Made by a program: the position numbers and the translations under genes
The notes under the pieces: generated by a model
Databases searched by the model: none
Told to the model about the DNA's origin: nothing
What the model saw: only the letters and a program-made list of their open reading frames with translations
In this document: positions 1 to 12,208 of the stretch, piece after piece
How the letters are laid out: each line of letters begins with the position of its first letter
Numbering within the stretch: position 1 is the first letter of the stretch
Source of the DNA: an uncultured Opitutia bacterium
GTDB lineage: Bacteria > Verrucomicrobiota > Verrucomicrobiia > Opitutales > Opitutaceae
Length of the DNA stretch: 64,000 nt
Reading direction: 5' to 3'
Assembly (NCBI GenBank): GCA_903825285.1
Contig: CAIJZY010000060.1
Coordinates: 1 to 64,000, forward strand

Positions 1-78
1 CCATTTCTTTATACCCACCCCACCTAAAATAGGCGCTTTTTGCCGAACATCCACGGACCAGAAATTTCTGTCCTCACT

Positions 79-180
79 CTAAGAAAAGTCAGCGAACATT
101 GCGCTGAACATCGGCGAAAAAATCTGGGGGCCGACCTCGAAATACTGCTGCATCATCGGGGTGAGTTTCTCGGCCGCCAT
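79..180 (-). pseudogene. truncated MutS N-terminus (33-codon remnant)
   Basis: Read on the minus strand from the ATG at 180, this ORF begins MAAEKLTPMMQQYFEV and reaches a stop at 79. The LTPMMQQYFE stretch matches the conserved opening of the mismatch-repair ATPase MutS, which normally continues into an FxxxGDFYE block. Here the reading diverges after about 15 residues and ends, and I find no MutS-like continuation in any minus-strand frame up to the window edge. It is best read as the broken 5' end of a mutS copy. The match is short, so a chance or assembly origin is possible. It is too short for the ORF track. Confidence 0.5.
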
Positions 181-195
181 GAAGAATCCCGAGGA

Positions 196-224
196 AACCA
201 CGAAACCCACGAAGCACACGAAAA
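196..224. repeat. CACGAA-type short direct repeat
   Basis: Three imperfect tandem units of the type (C)CACGAA(A) lie between the mutS remnant and the hydrolase gene. They are followed by an A/T run. The role is unknown. The unit looks like a dispersed intergenic repeat rather than coding sequence. Confidence 0.4.
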
Positions 225-261
225 TTTTTCAGAACCTTGCCTGCCTATTGTTTTCGGGTGA

Positions 262-4186
<3,925 letters not shown>

Positions 4187-4199
4187 CCCGCAGCGTCCG

Positions 4200-4274
4200 A
4201 TGTAGGGCGGGGTCGCCGACCCCGCCTGCTCGTCCTTCAACGTTAAAGGCGGGGTCAGCGACCCCGCCCTACAT
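4200..4274. repeat. composite palindromic repeat, family A (copy 1)
   Basis: Two 27-bp arms in inverted orientation flank about 21 bp. Each arm is itself a hairpin with a GGCGGGGTC stem; the left arm has a GCC loop and the right an AGC loop. The outer ends read ATGTAGG and CCTACAT. The arms differ at one position. It lies between the convergent ends of lacZ and holB, where it could act as a bidirectional terminator. A second copy with the same arm order is at 27147-27299. Confidence 0.85.
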
Positions 4275-4297
4275 CGGGCATGGCGCGGCTCTGCGAC

Positions 4298-5254
4298 TTA
4301 CTTTTGGGTCCAGAGCCGCAGGGACCCGAGCATGAAATCCTCGAGCGCCGCGGCCTCGTTGAGGTTCAGGCGCAGCAGTCCGACGTTGTGCTCGAGCTTC
4401 TCGATGGCGGCGGGATAGGCGCGGCGGGTCTTCTCGTCGCCGGTCGCCAGGCGCGGCAGTGAAAAGTCGCGCGTCGCGGCCTCGATCTCGGCGAAGAGCC
4501 GGGCGCGGAGTCCATTTGCGATGCCCGTCTCGATGGCAACCTGCTCGTCATCGGCCAGGTCGGCCGGCAGTTTTTCCTTCTGCCGCTTCCAGACCTCCTC
4601 GGTGCCGGCGTCCAGCACGGCGGAGAACCGCGCCACGAGGCCGTAGAGGGTGAAAATCTGCTCGGCGGCGGCGCCCTTGCCGCTCACGCCGCCGGCAAGC
4701 CGGCCCAGCCAGGCGCGGTAATCCTCCAGCCAGGCGGCCCAGCCGTCGGCCGCGACGGCGGTGGCGACGGCGGCGAAGCGGAAATGCAGGACGCGGCTCC
4801 GGATGGTCGGCAACAGCGCATAGGGACGGGTCGTCAGCAGGAGCAGCGTCGTGTTGGCCGGCGGCTCCTCGAGGGTCTTGAGGAACACGTTGGCCGCGGC
4901 GGTGTTCATGCGATCCACCTCGTGGAGGATGGCCACCTTGCGGGGCGCGACGGCGGGGGAGACCTGCACCTTGCCGATCAGGTCGCGCGTGGCGTCGGCC
5001 GAGATCTGCCGCATCTTGCCCGTGGGCCGCAGCACAAAGCAGTCGGGGTGCTGCTCGGGCGCGAACTGCGCGGGGGCCGGGGGCGCGTTCAGCAGCCGGT
5101 CGGCGATGGCGAGGGCGACGGACACCAGCGTGTCGTGGTCGTCGCCGTGGAGCAGCAGGCTGTGGGACAGCCGGTGGCGGGCGATGGCCTGCTCGATCAC
5201 GGCGACCGCGGGGGTGCCGGCGAGCGCGTCGGGCCAGGGCGAGGCGGCGGTCAT
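4298..5254 (-). CDS. holB: DNA polymerase III subunit delta' (clamp-loader)
   Basis: 318 residues of a delta'-type AAA+ clamp-loader subunit that helps load the sliding clamp on DNA. Recognisable parts are HSLLLHG near residue 30, a degenerate P-loop as expected for delta', VAILHEVDRMNTAAANVFLKTLEEPP (Walker B-like and sensor region) and a TIRSRV segment in the position of the SRC motif. The cysteine-rich zinc module of some DnaX/HolB proteins is not obvious. The stop is separated from tmk by 10 bp; tmk-holB is a widely conserved pair, which supports the call. Confidence 0.88.
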   Translation of the reverse strand: MTAASPWPDALAGTPAVAVIEQAIARHRLSHSLLLHGDDHDTLVSVALAIADRLLNAPPAPAQFAPEQHPDCFVLRPTGKMRQISADATRDLIGKVQVSPAVAPRKVAILHEVDRMNTAAANVFLKTLEEPPANTTLLLLTTRPYALLPTIRSRVLHFRFAAVATAVAADGWAAWLEDYRAWLGRLAGGVSGKGAAAEQIFTLYGLVARFSAVLDAGTEEVWKRQKEKLPADLADDEQVAIETGIANGLRARLFAEIEAATRDFSLPRLATGDEKTRRAYPAAIEKLEHNVGLLRLNLNEAAALEDFMLGSLRLWTQK

Positions 5255-5264
5255 GGTGCGGTGC

Positions 5265-5912
5265 TCAGCCCAGCCGCTCGCGGACGGTGGCCCAGATCTT
5301 CTTCTCCAGGACGTCCGGGGACAGCGTGCCGTCGAACACGGCGAAGCGGTCCGGCAGGCCCTGCGCGAGCACGAGGTAGCCCTCGCGGATTTTTTTGTAG
5401 AAATCGATGTTCTCGCGCTCCATCCGGTCCGGCAGGTCCGACGCGCGCTGCCGGATGCGGGCGAGGCTGACCTCGGTCGGCACGTCGATCACGATGGTGA
5501 GGTCCGGCATGACATTGCCGACGGCGAAGCGGTTGATCTGGGCGACCGGGTCAGCGGCGAGGTTGCGGCCGATGCCCTGGTAGACGGTGGACGAGTCGAG
5601 GTAGCGGTCGCTGAGGACGATGGCGCCGCGGGTGAGGGCGGGGGCGATGACCTCGCGGACGACCTGGGCGCGCGCGGCCGTGAAGAGCAGCAGCTCGGTC
5701 TCGGCGGACATCTCGTCGCCCTTGGAATTGTGCACGATGATGTTCCGGATCTGCTCGCCGATCTCGGTGCCGCCCGGCTCGCGCGTGGTGACGACCTCAC
5801 GTCCGGCTTCCTCGAGGCGCGCCGCAAGCCGCGACATCTGGGTGGACTTGCCGCTGCCTTCGGATCCCTCGAACGTGACGAGCCGGCCGGTGCGTTTGGT
5901 CTTCAGGGGCAT
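5265..5912 (-). CDS. tmk: thymidylate kinase
   Basis: 215 residues. The P-loop is FEGSEGSGKSTQ near the N-terminus, the TMP-binding segment is TREPGGTEIGEQIR, and DRYLDSSTVYQG provides the DR(Y/F) motif. A lid-like segment (RIRQRASDLPDR) follows. The enzyme phosphorylates dTMP to dTDP in the cytoplasm. It is co-directional with the upstream PfkB kinase gene (19-bp gap) and the downstream holB gene. Confidence 0.95.
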   Translation of the reverse strand: MPLKTKRTGRLVTFEGSEGSGKSTQMSRLAARLEEAGREVVTTREPGGTEIGEQIRNIIVHNSKGDEMSAETELLLFTAARAQVVREVIAPALTRGAIVLSDRYLDSSTVYQGIGRNLAADPVAQINRFAVGNVMPDLTIVIDVPTEVSLARIRQRASDLPDRMERENIDFYKKIREGYLVLAQGLPDRFAVFDGTLSPDVLEKKIWATVRERLG

Positions 5913-5930
5913 GGCGGGAGTCTGGAGGGA

Positions 5931-7043
5931 TTATTTCCAGTTCGCGAGGAACGTTTCGAGGTCGCCCAGCGAGGGGCTGCGGGCGGTGCGGACGTAGTGG
6001 CCGCTGGTGCAGACGCCGAGGGCGAGGGCGGACTCGGGCGGGCAGCCGAGCAGTTGCGCGGCGACAAAGCCGGCGTTGAAATGGTCGCCGGCACCGGTGG
6101 TGATCACCGGCTGCGCGCAGTAGGGTCCGGGCACCCAGCACGTGCCGTCGCGCGTGGCGCAGGCGGCGGACTCCTTCGGATGGATCACGACGGTGGTGAG
6201 GTCGAGGCGCGTGCGGATCTTGGCCGCCATGGCGCGCAGCCCGCTCTCGGTCTCCGTCTCCGTGCCGAAGCCCAGCACGCGGAAGACCTGCTGGGCCTCC
6301 TTGAGGTTCAGGCCGAGGGTGACGCGGCCGAACTGCTCGAACTTCGCCATCGTCTCCAGCGCGTAGGCCAGGTCGGCGGCCGAGCGCTTCTCCGGGTCCG
6401 CGAGGTCGAAGAAGAAGATGCGCCCCGGCCGCACCGGCACCTGCGGCAGCACGCGGGTCACGAGGTCCGTGAGCACCGCGGTGAGGTTGGGGATCATGGT
6501 CCAGTTGACCACGCCGACCAGGTCGGCGGCGGCGAGCGCGGCGCGGTAGGCCTCGGCGCCCATGACGGCGGTGATCTTTTCCGGCGTGATCTCGTCGAGG
6601 CTGCGCATCATGCCCAGCATGAGCTTGCCGTCGGTGAACTCGACCGCGGTGGTGGCCGCGGGCTCACAGAGCGAGACGACGGTCGCGTGCTTCGCGAAGT
6701 CGGCGAAGGCGGGATGGATGGCGCCCCGGCCGAGCGCGCCGATGTAGGTCAGCTGCGCGCCCTGGGAGAGGAGGGCCTGGGCCATGATCGGGCCGTTGCC
6801 GCCGAGCTTTTCCATGCGCGGGTAGAACTCGAGGTTGGTGCTCTTGCCCGCGGCGCCGAGGATGCGCTGGCCGAAGTCGGCGATGGTCGCGATGGGCGTG
6901 AAGTTCTCGCCCTGCCCGGCGCGCAGCGCCACGGGCGCCACAATCGTGTCGACGAAGCCGTCGAAGCCGATGACCGCCTGCTTGGCGGCGAGCTGGCCGC
7001 GGCGGGCGCGGAGTTCCTGCAGGGCGGTCGTCTTGAAGTCCAT
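5931..7043 (-). CDS. PfkB-family carbohydrate/nucleoside kinase
   Basis: 370 residues. The C-terminal PfkB signature ITTGAGDHFNAGF contains the catalytic Asp and the anion-hole glycines, and the N-terminal half has the GGNGP substrate-side segment after a DGFVDTIVAP opening. The family phosphorylates sugars or nucleosides with ATP; the substrate here is not evident. The ORF could run upstream to 7082, but the ATG at 7043 (MDFKTTALQ) is preferred because the added residues look like untranslated leader. It is probably the first gene of a minus-strand unit with tmk and holB and is divergent from exbB. Confidence 0.8.
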   Translation of the reverse strand: MDFKTTALQELRARRGQLAAKQAVIGFDGFVDTIVAPVALRAGQGENFTPIATIADFGQRILGAAGKSTNLEFYPRMEKLGGNGPIMAQALLSQGAQLTYIGALGRGAIHPAFADFAKHATVVSLCEPAATTAVEFTDGKLMLGMMRSLDEITPEKITAVMGAEAYRAALAAADLVGVVNWTMIPNLTAVLTDLVTRVLPQVPVRPGRIFFFDLADPEKRSAADLAYALETMAKFEQFGRVTLGLNLKEAQQVFRVLGFGTETETESGLRAMAAKIRTRLDLTTVVIHPKESAACATRDGTCWVPGPYCAQPVITTGAGDHFNAGFVAAQLLGCPPESALALGVCTSGHYVRTARSPSLGDLETFLANWK

Positions 7044-7153
7044 GCGAGGGTGCAGCGAAAAATCCCTCGCCCCCGCCCGCAAACAGAATCGCTCCCCGCC
7101 GCGCGGGAATTTCCGTTGAACGCGCCCCGCAAACCCTCCAACTGTTGCCGGTG

Positions 7154-7855
7154 ATGCCCGCCACGCTCCCGCTCCCCTCGCTTCTCGCCACCACCAATCT
7201 CTTCGAAGTCTTCCTCCGCTGCGACCCGGCCGGCCAGGTCATCACCAGCGGACTGGCCGTCTTCAGCATCATCGCCTGGTCGATCATGCTCGGAAAGCAC
7301 TTCGAGCTGAAGCGGCTCCAGCAGCTGAACCACTCGTTCGAGGCGCACCTCAACGACCAGAAGCGGCTGCTCGACCTGCCGGAGTCCTTCCGGAACAAGC
7401 GCTCGATCCCGTACGCCGACCTCTTCACCGACGCGGTGGAGGCCTACTGGCGCGCCGCGGCGATCAGCAAGGAGAAGGGCGACAACAACCCGCGCGCCCG
7501 GCTCGAGCACGCGGAGAACGCCCTGCAGCGCGCGCTTTCGCGCCAGACGCTGCGGTACGAGTCGAGCATGATCTTCCTCGCCACCATCGTCACGGGCGCG
7601 CCGTTCCTCGGCATGCTTGGCACCGTCTGGGGCGTGATGGAGGCCTTCAGCGCCGTCGCGGTGCAGGAGTCCGCCAGCATCAAGACCCTCGCGCCCGGCG
7701 TGTCCGCCGCGCTGCTCACGACCATCGCCGGCCTCGTGGTCGCGATCCCCTCGGTGTTCGGCTACAACCTGCTGCTCGGGAAATCCAAGCAGCTGATCAC
7801 CGAGCTGGAGAACTACGCCAGCGCGCTGGCCGACCGTCTCGAGCTCGAGACCTGA
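7154..7855 (+). CDS. exbB: MotA/TolQ/ExbB proton-channel family protein
   Basis: 233 residues with a hydrophobic N-terminal segment (about 28-48) and two C-terminal membrane segments around 140-160 and 175-200. The conserved LGMLGTVWGVMEAF and the SAALLTTIAGLVVAIPSVFGYN block are characteristic of ExbB/TolQ. With ExbD it forms the inner-membrane proton channel that energises TonB. The ATG at 7154 is chosen over TTG 7145. exbD starts 5 bp after its stop. Confidence 0.92.
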   Translation: MPATLPLPSLLATTNLFEVFLRCDPAGQVITSGLAVFSIIAWSIMLGKHFELKRLQQLNHSFEAHLNDQKRLLDLPESFRNKRSIPYADLFTDAVEAYWRAAAISKEKGDNNPRARLEHAENALQRALSRQTLRYESSMIFLATIVTGAPFLGMLGTVWGVMEAFSAVAVQESASIKTLAPGVSAALLTTIAGLVVAIPSVFGYNLLLGKSKQLITELENYASALADRLELET

Positions 7856-7860
7856 CCGCC

Positions 7861-8295
7861 ATGGCCCGGACCTTCCGCCGCAAGAGCGCCCAGCATCCGA
7901 TCTCGGAGCTGAACGTCACGAACCTCATCGACCTGGGCTTCACGCTCCTGATCATCTTCATGATCGCGACGCCCCTGATCCAGCAGGAGCAGACGATCCC
8001 GGTAAACCTCCCGCAGGAGTCGAAGAGCGCGCAGGCCAAGCCCGACAAGAACACGCGCTACGTCGCGATCGCCATCGACGCGCGGGGCAACTTCTACCTG
8101 GACAACCGCACCGCGCCGGTGTCGTTCGCCGAGCTGCGGACGCGCCTGCGCGGGTACGCGGCCGAGCCCAAGACGCCGATCATCCGGATCCGGGGCGACG
8201 CCAAGCTGCCCTACGAGAAGGTGGTGCAGCTGATGGACGAGCTGAAGAAGAACAACCTGCTCAAGTTCACCCTCGACACCCAGTCCCCGAACTGA
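7861..8295 (+). CDS. exbD: ExbD/TolR biopolymer transport protein
   Basis: 144 residues with one membrane segment, LIDLGFTLLIIFMIATPLI, carrying the protonatable Asp typical of ExbD/TolR. A periplasmic domain of about 95 residues follows and ends in the TPIIRIRGDAKLPYEKVVQLMDEL pattern of the family. It pairs with the upstream ExbB and probably with the TonB protein encoded 50 bp downstream. Confidence 0.92.
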   Translation: MARTFRRKSAQHPISELNVTNLIDLGFTLLIIFMIATPLIQQEQTIPVNLPQESKSAQAKPDKNTRYVAIAIDARGNFYLDNRTAPVSFAELRTRLRGYAAEPKTPIIRIRGDAKLPYEKVVQLMDELKKNNLLKFTLDTQSPN

Positions 8296-8345
8296 GGCCC
8301 GGCGCCTAACAAAATCCCGGAACGAGCGTATAGTTTCCTGCTCCC

Positions 8346-9242
8346 ATGACCGCCCGCTCGCCCAGCGCCCTGCTCCTGTCGGCCACCCTGCACGGGTTGC
8401 TGGTGGGCATCGCGCTGCTGCTGGCCTACGCGGTCGAGAGCGACGTGAAGGAGCAGCCCAAGGTCTTCGAGCTGGTGGCAGGGGAGGGCGACAACTACGG
8501 CGCGCTGGAGGCCCCCGCGCTCGGCGTGCCCGGCGGCGTCAAAATCTCCATTCCCGAGCCACCCGCCGCGGCCCCCACACCGCCGGCCCCGGCACCGGTC
8601 GCCCCGCCACCGCAGGAGGCCGTCCCCGAGCCGGTGATCACCAAGGCGCCGGAGGAAAAGCCCGTGAAGGCCACGCCCAAGCCGGCGGAGACCAAGGCCC
8701 CGGATTTCTCGAAGCAGATCAAGCGGAAGATCATCCGCAGCGAGGCCAAGGCCAAGGCCGAGGTGAAAAAGGAGCGCGAGGCCGAGCAGAAGCGCCTCTC
8801 CAAGGAGGAATTTGACCGCCAGAACCGCGCCCGCGTCGCCGCGGCCAGCGGCGGGCGGGTGCAGCATGTGGACGCCGAAGGCATCGCGGGCGGCGTGGTC
8901 GGAGGCTCCGCCGCCAACAAGACCGGCGGCGCCGGGGGCAAGGCCCTGTCGCGCGAGGCAGGCGACCTGATGGACGCGTATTTCTCGCTGGTGAAGCGGA
9001 AGATGAAGGACGCCCTCGACAAGCCGCCGGGGCTCAGCGACTCGCTGACCGCAGTGGCGGAGTTCCACCTGGGGTCCGACGGCTCCGTCTCCGGCGCCCG
9101 GATCTCCCGCTCGTCGGGCAACGCGGAATTCGACCGGGCCGTGCTGGATGCCGTTTCCCGCTACCGCACGATCGGGGCGCGTCCGGATCACAAGGGCGAG
9201 ACGCTCGCCCTCACGTTCAAGATGAAGGAGGAGGACGACTAA
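8346..9242 (+). CDS. tonB: TonB-like energy transducer
   Basis: 298 residues. An N-terminal membrane anchor (about 7-28) contains the His of the LHGLLVGIALLL segment. A Pro/Ala-rich spacer (about 75-105) and a long Lys/Glu-rich, probably helical region follow, then a C-terminal TonB/TolA-like domain (about 215-298, VAEFHLGSDGSVSGARI). It should transmit energy from ExbB/ExbD to outer-membrane receptors. A TATAGT hexamer 10 bp before the ATG hints at a local promoter, but no convincing -35 box is seen. Confidence 0.85.
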   Translation: MTARSPSALLLSATLHGLLVGIALLLAYAVESDVKEQPKVFELVAGEGDNYGALEAPALGVPGGVKISIPEPPAAAPTPPAPAPVAPPPQEAVPEPVITKAPEEKPVKATPKPAETKAPDFSKQIKRKIIRSEAKAKAEVKKEREAEQKRLSKEEFDRQNRARVAAASGGRVQHVDAEGIAGGVVGGSAANKTGGAGGKALSREAGDLMDAYFSLVKRKMKDALDKPPGLSDSLTAVAEFHLGSDGSVSGARISRSSGNAEFDRAVLDAVSRYRTIGARPDHKGETLALTFKMKEEDD

Positions 9243-9250
9243 AAAGTCCT

Positions 9251-9279
9251 TGCCTTCGCGCGCGGAAGTTTGATTTTCC
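9251..9279 (+). promoter_or_regulatory. possible promoter of tRNA-Ala
   Basis: TTGCCT, a 17-bp spacer and ATTTTC lie about 23 bp upstream of the tRNA. The same layout (TTGCCA, 17 bp, CTATTT) precedes tRNA-Lys at 38708-38736. The assignment is by pattern only. Confidence 0.4.
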
Positions 9280-9301
9280 ACACCTCCCGTAGTTGGGAAT
9301 C

Positions 9302-9377
9302 GGGCTCTTAGCTCAGTTGGTAGAGCGCCTCAATGGCATTGAGGAGGTCACCAGTTCGAACCTGGTAGGGTCCACCA
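9302..9377 (+). tRNA. tRNA-Ala (anticodon GGC)
   Basis: A 76-nt cloverleaf. The acceptor strands GGGCTCT and AGGGTCC pair with two G-T wobbles. The D arm is GCTC/GAGC, the anticodon stem CCTCA/TGAGG has loop ATGGCAT (anticodon GGC), and the T arm is ACCAG-TTCGAAC-CTGGT. The CCA end is encoded. It decodes GCC, a preferred alanine codon in this GC-rich sequence. Confidence 0.97.
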
Positions 9378-9384
9378 CTTTACA

Positions 9385-9407
9385 CCCCGTCGAAAGACGG
9401 GGTTTTT
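9385..9407 (+). terminator. Rho-independent terminator after tRNA-Ala
   Basis: A 7-bp stem CCCCGTC/GACGGGG with a GAAA tetraloop is followed directly by five T residues, 7 bp past the tRNA end. Confidence 0.9.
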
Positions 9408-9478
9408 GCTTTCATCGGCGCCGCACTGCGACGCACGGCGGACTTGAAAAGTGACGGTGAGTGACAGAGGGTTCCGTC

Positions 9479-10348
9479 ATGATTCTTCCGCCGGTTCTGC
9501 GGCGCTGGTGGCCGGTCTGTTTTCTGCTGGCCAGCTTGGCCGCACCGCTTGCCGGCCAGCACACGCTGTTCGCCGAGCGCGACGGAAAATTCTTCCTGGT
9601 GCGCAGGGTGCACGGGAATACCCCGATCATGGAGGTTGAGGGAAAGCAGGTAGTGGCGGACGAGGGACAATACAGCCTGAAGCCGTGCGACGACTACCTG
9701 CCGGTCTTTGTCGAGGTGCGGGACGTGGAAGTGAAGGTCCGCCACCATAACTTGAGGGGCGCCACGATGAACCGCGAGTGGATGTTCCAGGCCACTTGTG
9801 AAACACCCTACGCCCTGGACGATGTTTATGTCGTCTTGGTCATGACGTCGGCGACCAAGGAGGAATTGCTCTTCGTGCAGGAGGTCGGGACCTTGGAACC
9901 GCACCAGTCCAAGTTGGTCGCGGCGAAGCTGCGCCTGGCCTTTGATCTGGGCAAAGGGAAGTACACGCTGCACCTGTTCTCCGGAGGTCAGGAGGTGCTG
10001 CAGTCGAGAATTCCGCCCGCGGAGCGCGAGGCGGCACTGGACCGCATGACGGCCCGGCGCATCGCCGGAGTGCAGGACGCCGCGCCCCAGCTTTTCACCG
10101 GAGCGTCGCCGGAATATCCACGCGAGCTCCTGAAGGAGAAGTCCAAGGGGCAGGCGGTCATTTCCCTTCGCATCGGCCCAAACGGCCAGGTTTACGATGC
10201 GGCCGTCAAGCACGCGACCGATTCGGCCTTCGGCCGATCCGCGCTGGAGGCCGTGCAGCAATGGCGTTTCCTGCCCCGGGTGCAGGGCGGCCGCCCGGTG
10301 GAGACGCGGGTGGATGTGCCGTTCAATTTCACGCCGCCCGCCAAATAG
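9479..10348 (+). CDS. exported protein with C-terminal TonB domain
   Basis: 289 residues. It starts MILPPVLRRWWPVCFLLASL, a signal peptide with likely cleavage after AGQ (about residue 27). The middle part has no recognised domain. The last 80 or so residues (GQAVISLRIGPNGQVYDAAV ... ALEAVQQWRFLP) form a TonB C-terminal domain. Unlike true TonB it has no Pro-rich spacer and seems to be secreted, so it may be a periplasmic protein using the fold for partner binding. The ATG at 9479 is chosen over GTG 9461 because the signal peptide starts there. Confidence 0.7.
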   Translation: MILPPVLRRWWPVCFLLASLAAPLAGQHTLFAERDGKFFLVRRVHGNTPIMEVEGKQVVADEGQYSLKPCDDYLPVFVEVRDVEVKVRHHNLRGATMNREWMFQATCETPYALDDVYVVLVMTSATKEELLFVQEVGTLEPHQSKLVAAKLRLAFDLGKGKYTLHLFSGGQEVLQSRIPPAEREAALDRMTARRIAGVQDAAPQLFTGASPEYPRELLKEKSKGQAVISLRIGPNGQVYDAAVKHATDSAFGRSALEAVQQWRFLPRVQGGRPVETRVDVPFNFTPPAK

Positions 10349-10372
10349 ATATAGGCCGGGCCAGGTGCATGG

Positions 10373-10398
10373 GTGGGAGCGAGCTTGCTCGCTCCCGC
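10373..10398. repeat. REP-like palindrome, family B (single copy)
   Basis: A near-perfect palindrome with a GGGAGCGAGC stem between two convergent genes. It shares GTGGGAGCGAGCTTGCTCGC with the two REPIN-like units at 16561 and 16768. Confidence 0.85.
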
Positions 10399-10433
10399 AG
10401 TCGACCCGTTCACCTAGTTAACCTAATTTCCAC

Positions 10434-11960
10434 TCAGGCCTTCGTCAGCCGGGCCAGCAATGCCGCGCGGGCATCGTCCACGCTCCAGTAGGTCTCCACG
10501 ACCTTGCCGTAGCTGGGCATGACGAACCCCAGCAGGCATTTTCCCAAATAATTCTTGAAGCCAGGCGCGGCCTTGTCCGCGAGATAGGCGCTCTGGGCCC
10601 GCACGAGCGCCGTCATGTCCCGCCGTGCGGCCAGCGCCTGCAGGTCAGCGGTGTGCGCGGCGTAGAGATTCGCTGTCCGGTGCCTATTGTAGAGGAAGGG
10701 TCCAACGAGGTTGAGCAAATGCCGCTGGGAAGCGACCAGGTCGCCCAATCCCTGCTCACCGGCTTTCTCCGTGATGAACGTACACTCGATGGCGAGCAGG
10801 TGTCGCACACCGGCCTCGCCGCTGATGCCGAGGGTGAGCGCAGTGGCCAGCCGCGCGCGCATGGCCGGCGAGACCACCGCGTGGTCCAAGACAAAGCCAC
10901 TGGTGGTCACGGCGAGCTTCTGCAGGACGCGGGCGACCATCGCACGAACCAAGGTGCGAGACGAGGGCTCAAGCTTAAGGCTCACCTGCAGCAACGGCAG
11001 CAGCGTCGCGATCGCATCGTCACCCCGGCCCGCGAGCGCCTGCAGGCCGGCGATGGCGCACGCATGCTGGCCGTAGGAGCGGAACGGGGAGAAGGCGATG
11101 ACCTCGGCATCAAGGCGGGCCGGCGTGAGATCGCCAATTCGGTCAGAACGGTTGAGCTCCTCAATCCAGGCCCGGACCGGCGCGAGATCCGCCCAGTCGG
11201 CCTCGACGGCCTCCCGGTGCCGCGTGAGCCAGGCCGTCCACTCGGCCGGCTTGCTTGCATCAACGAACCGGTCGGTACCCGAGAAAATGCGATCCGGCGC
11301 CTTGAATCCCTTGCCGAGCGGATGATACCGGCCGTAGCGCATGAGCACGTTGAAGCTCGCCTCCGCCTCGGGAAAGCCGGGCGAGAGTTGCTCGAGCGAG
11401 ACCGGGGCCACCAGGCGGGGGTCGTCCACGGCGAGATACGCCAGCAGGGACACGATCACAACGTAGCCCGCGGCAATCCTGGGCCACGAGCGGAGCCGCC
11501 ACACGACGATTGTCACCATCACCGGGAGGACCACGACCAAGCCGAAGAGGTAGCCCAGGTCGGTCAAGGGATTGAAGGACAGGTATGCGGCCAGCGGGTC
11601 CACGATGTCGGCGTAGAATCTCGACAGCACCGCCAGGTCCGCCACCAGCACGGCCGCGAGCATCAGCCCGGCATAGACCAGACTGCGCGAGCGCTGCGCC
11701 CACAGTCGCCAGCCGAACAACGCACAGGCCAGCACCGTGAACGCGAACAGCGCGGCGGCCGGCCCGAGGTTGCCCGGCACCTTGGGCAGCCCGCTCTGCA
11801 TCAACCGAGTGACAAACGAGGCGGAATGGGGGAGCAGCGCCAGCGCGCCCAGGTCGACCAGGAAGGACGCGCCGAGGGCAAGGACCACGCGAGCCACGAC
11901 CCGCAGCAGCGTGTTCCAGGCCGGCAGTGCCGACGGGGCGGGTTGCTCAGCGGGATTCAT
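10434..11960 (-). CDS. unrecognised multi-pass membrane protein
   Basis: 508 residues, function not recognised. About five hydrophobic segments lie in the first 190 residues (around 17-45, 68-88, 92-115, 130-155 and 163-185), followed by a soluble part of about 310 residues. The soluble part is helical and Ala/Leu-rich without motifs I know. The codon pattern and length support a real gene. It is convergent with the TonB-domain gene and divergent from the lipoprotein gene. No neighbour suggests a role. Confidence 0.65.
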   Translation of the reverse strand: MNPAEQPAPSALPAWNTLLRVVARVVLALGASFLVDLGALALLPHSASFVTRLMQSGLPKVPGNLGPAAALFAFTVLACALFGWRLWAQRSRSLVYAGLMLAAVLVADLAVLSRFYADIVDPLAAYLSFNPLTDLGYLFGLVVVLPVMVTIVVWRLRSWPRIAAGYVVIVSLLAYLAVDDPRLVAPVSLEQLSPGFPEAEASFNVLMRYGRYHPLGKGFKAPDRIFSGTDRFVDASKPAEWTAWLTRHREAVEADWADLAPVRAWIEELNRSDRIGDLTPARLDAEVIAFSPFRSYGQHACAIAGLQALAGRGDDAIATLLPLLQVSLKLEPSSRTLVRAMVARVLQKLAVTTSGFVLDHAVVSPAMRARLATALTLGISGEAGVRHLLAIECTFITEKAGEQGLGDLVASQRHLLNLVGPFLYNRHRTANLYAAHTADLQALAARRDMTALVRAQSAYLADKAAPGFKNYLGKCLLGFVMPSYGKVVETYWSVDDARAALLARLTKA

Positions 11961-11988
11961 GAATTGTCAGCCGGATTCGGTGGCGAAT

Positions 11989-12015
11989 CCGGTGTCACGC
12001 CTACAGTGACACCGG
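11989..12015. repeat. palindromic repeat, family F (copy 1)
   Basis: CCGGTGTCAC, a 7-bp loop and GTGACACCGG form a perfect 10-bp stem in the 248-bp divergent intergenic region 11961-12208. A smaller hairpin (GGATTCG/CGAATCC) precedes it. A near-identical 27-bp element lies at 47438. The rest of this region shows no ORF; it must hold the promoters of both flanking genes, but I cannot place them. Confidence 0.75.
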
Positions 12016-12208
12016 CCTTGTCACGGGGCAATCCCGGTCTGCCGGAAGATATGCGTAGGAAGGGTCCGACGAGCGTGCCGGCCCTAAAGCCGGTCTTATT
12101 TTGACGCTCCCGCTTCACGCCGGGCTTGCCAGCCGCGGGCGGGCGCGCAGGGCTTACGTCAGGCCGGGTCCGACGCATCTCACGCCCGGTCCATTCAACC
12201 CGTTCACC

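Noticed and set aside
40-261. 73-residue plus-strand ORF at the left edge
   Set aside because: It runs through the mutS remnant in antisense and the CACGAA repeat; no recognisable protein.
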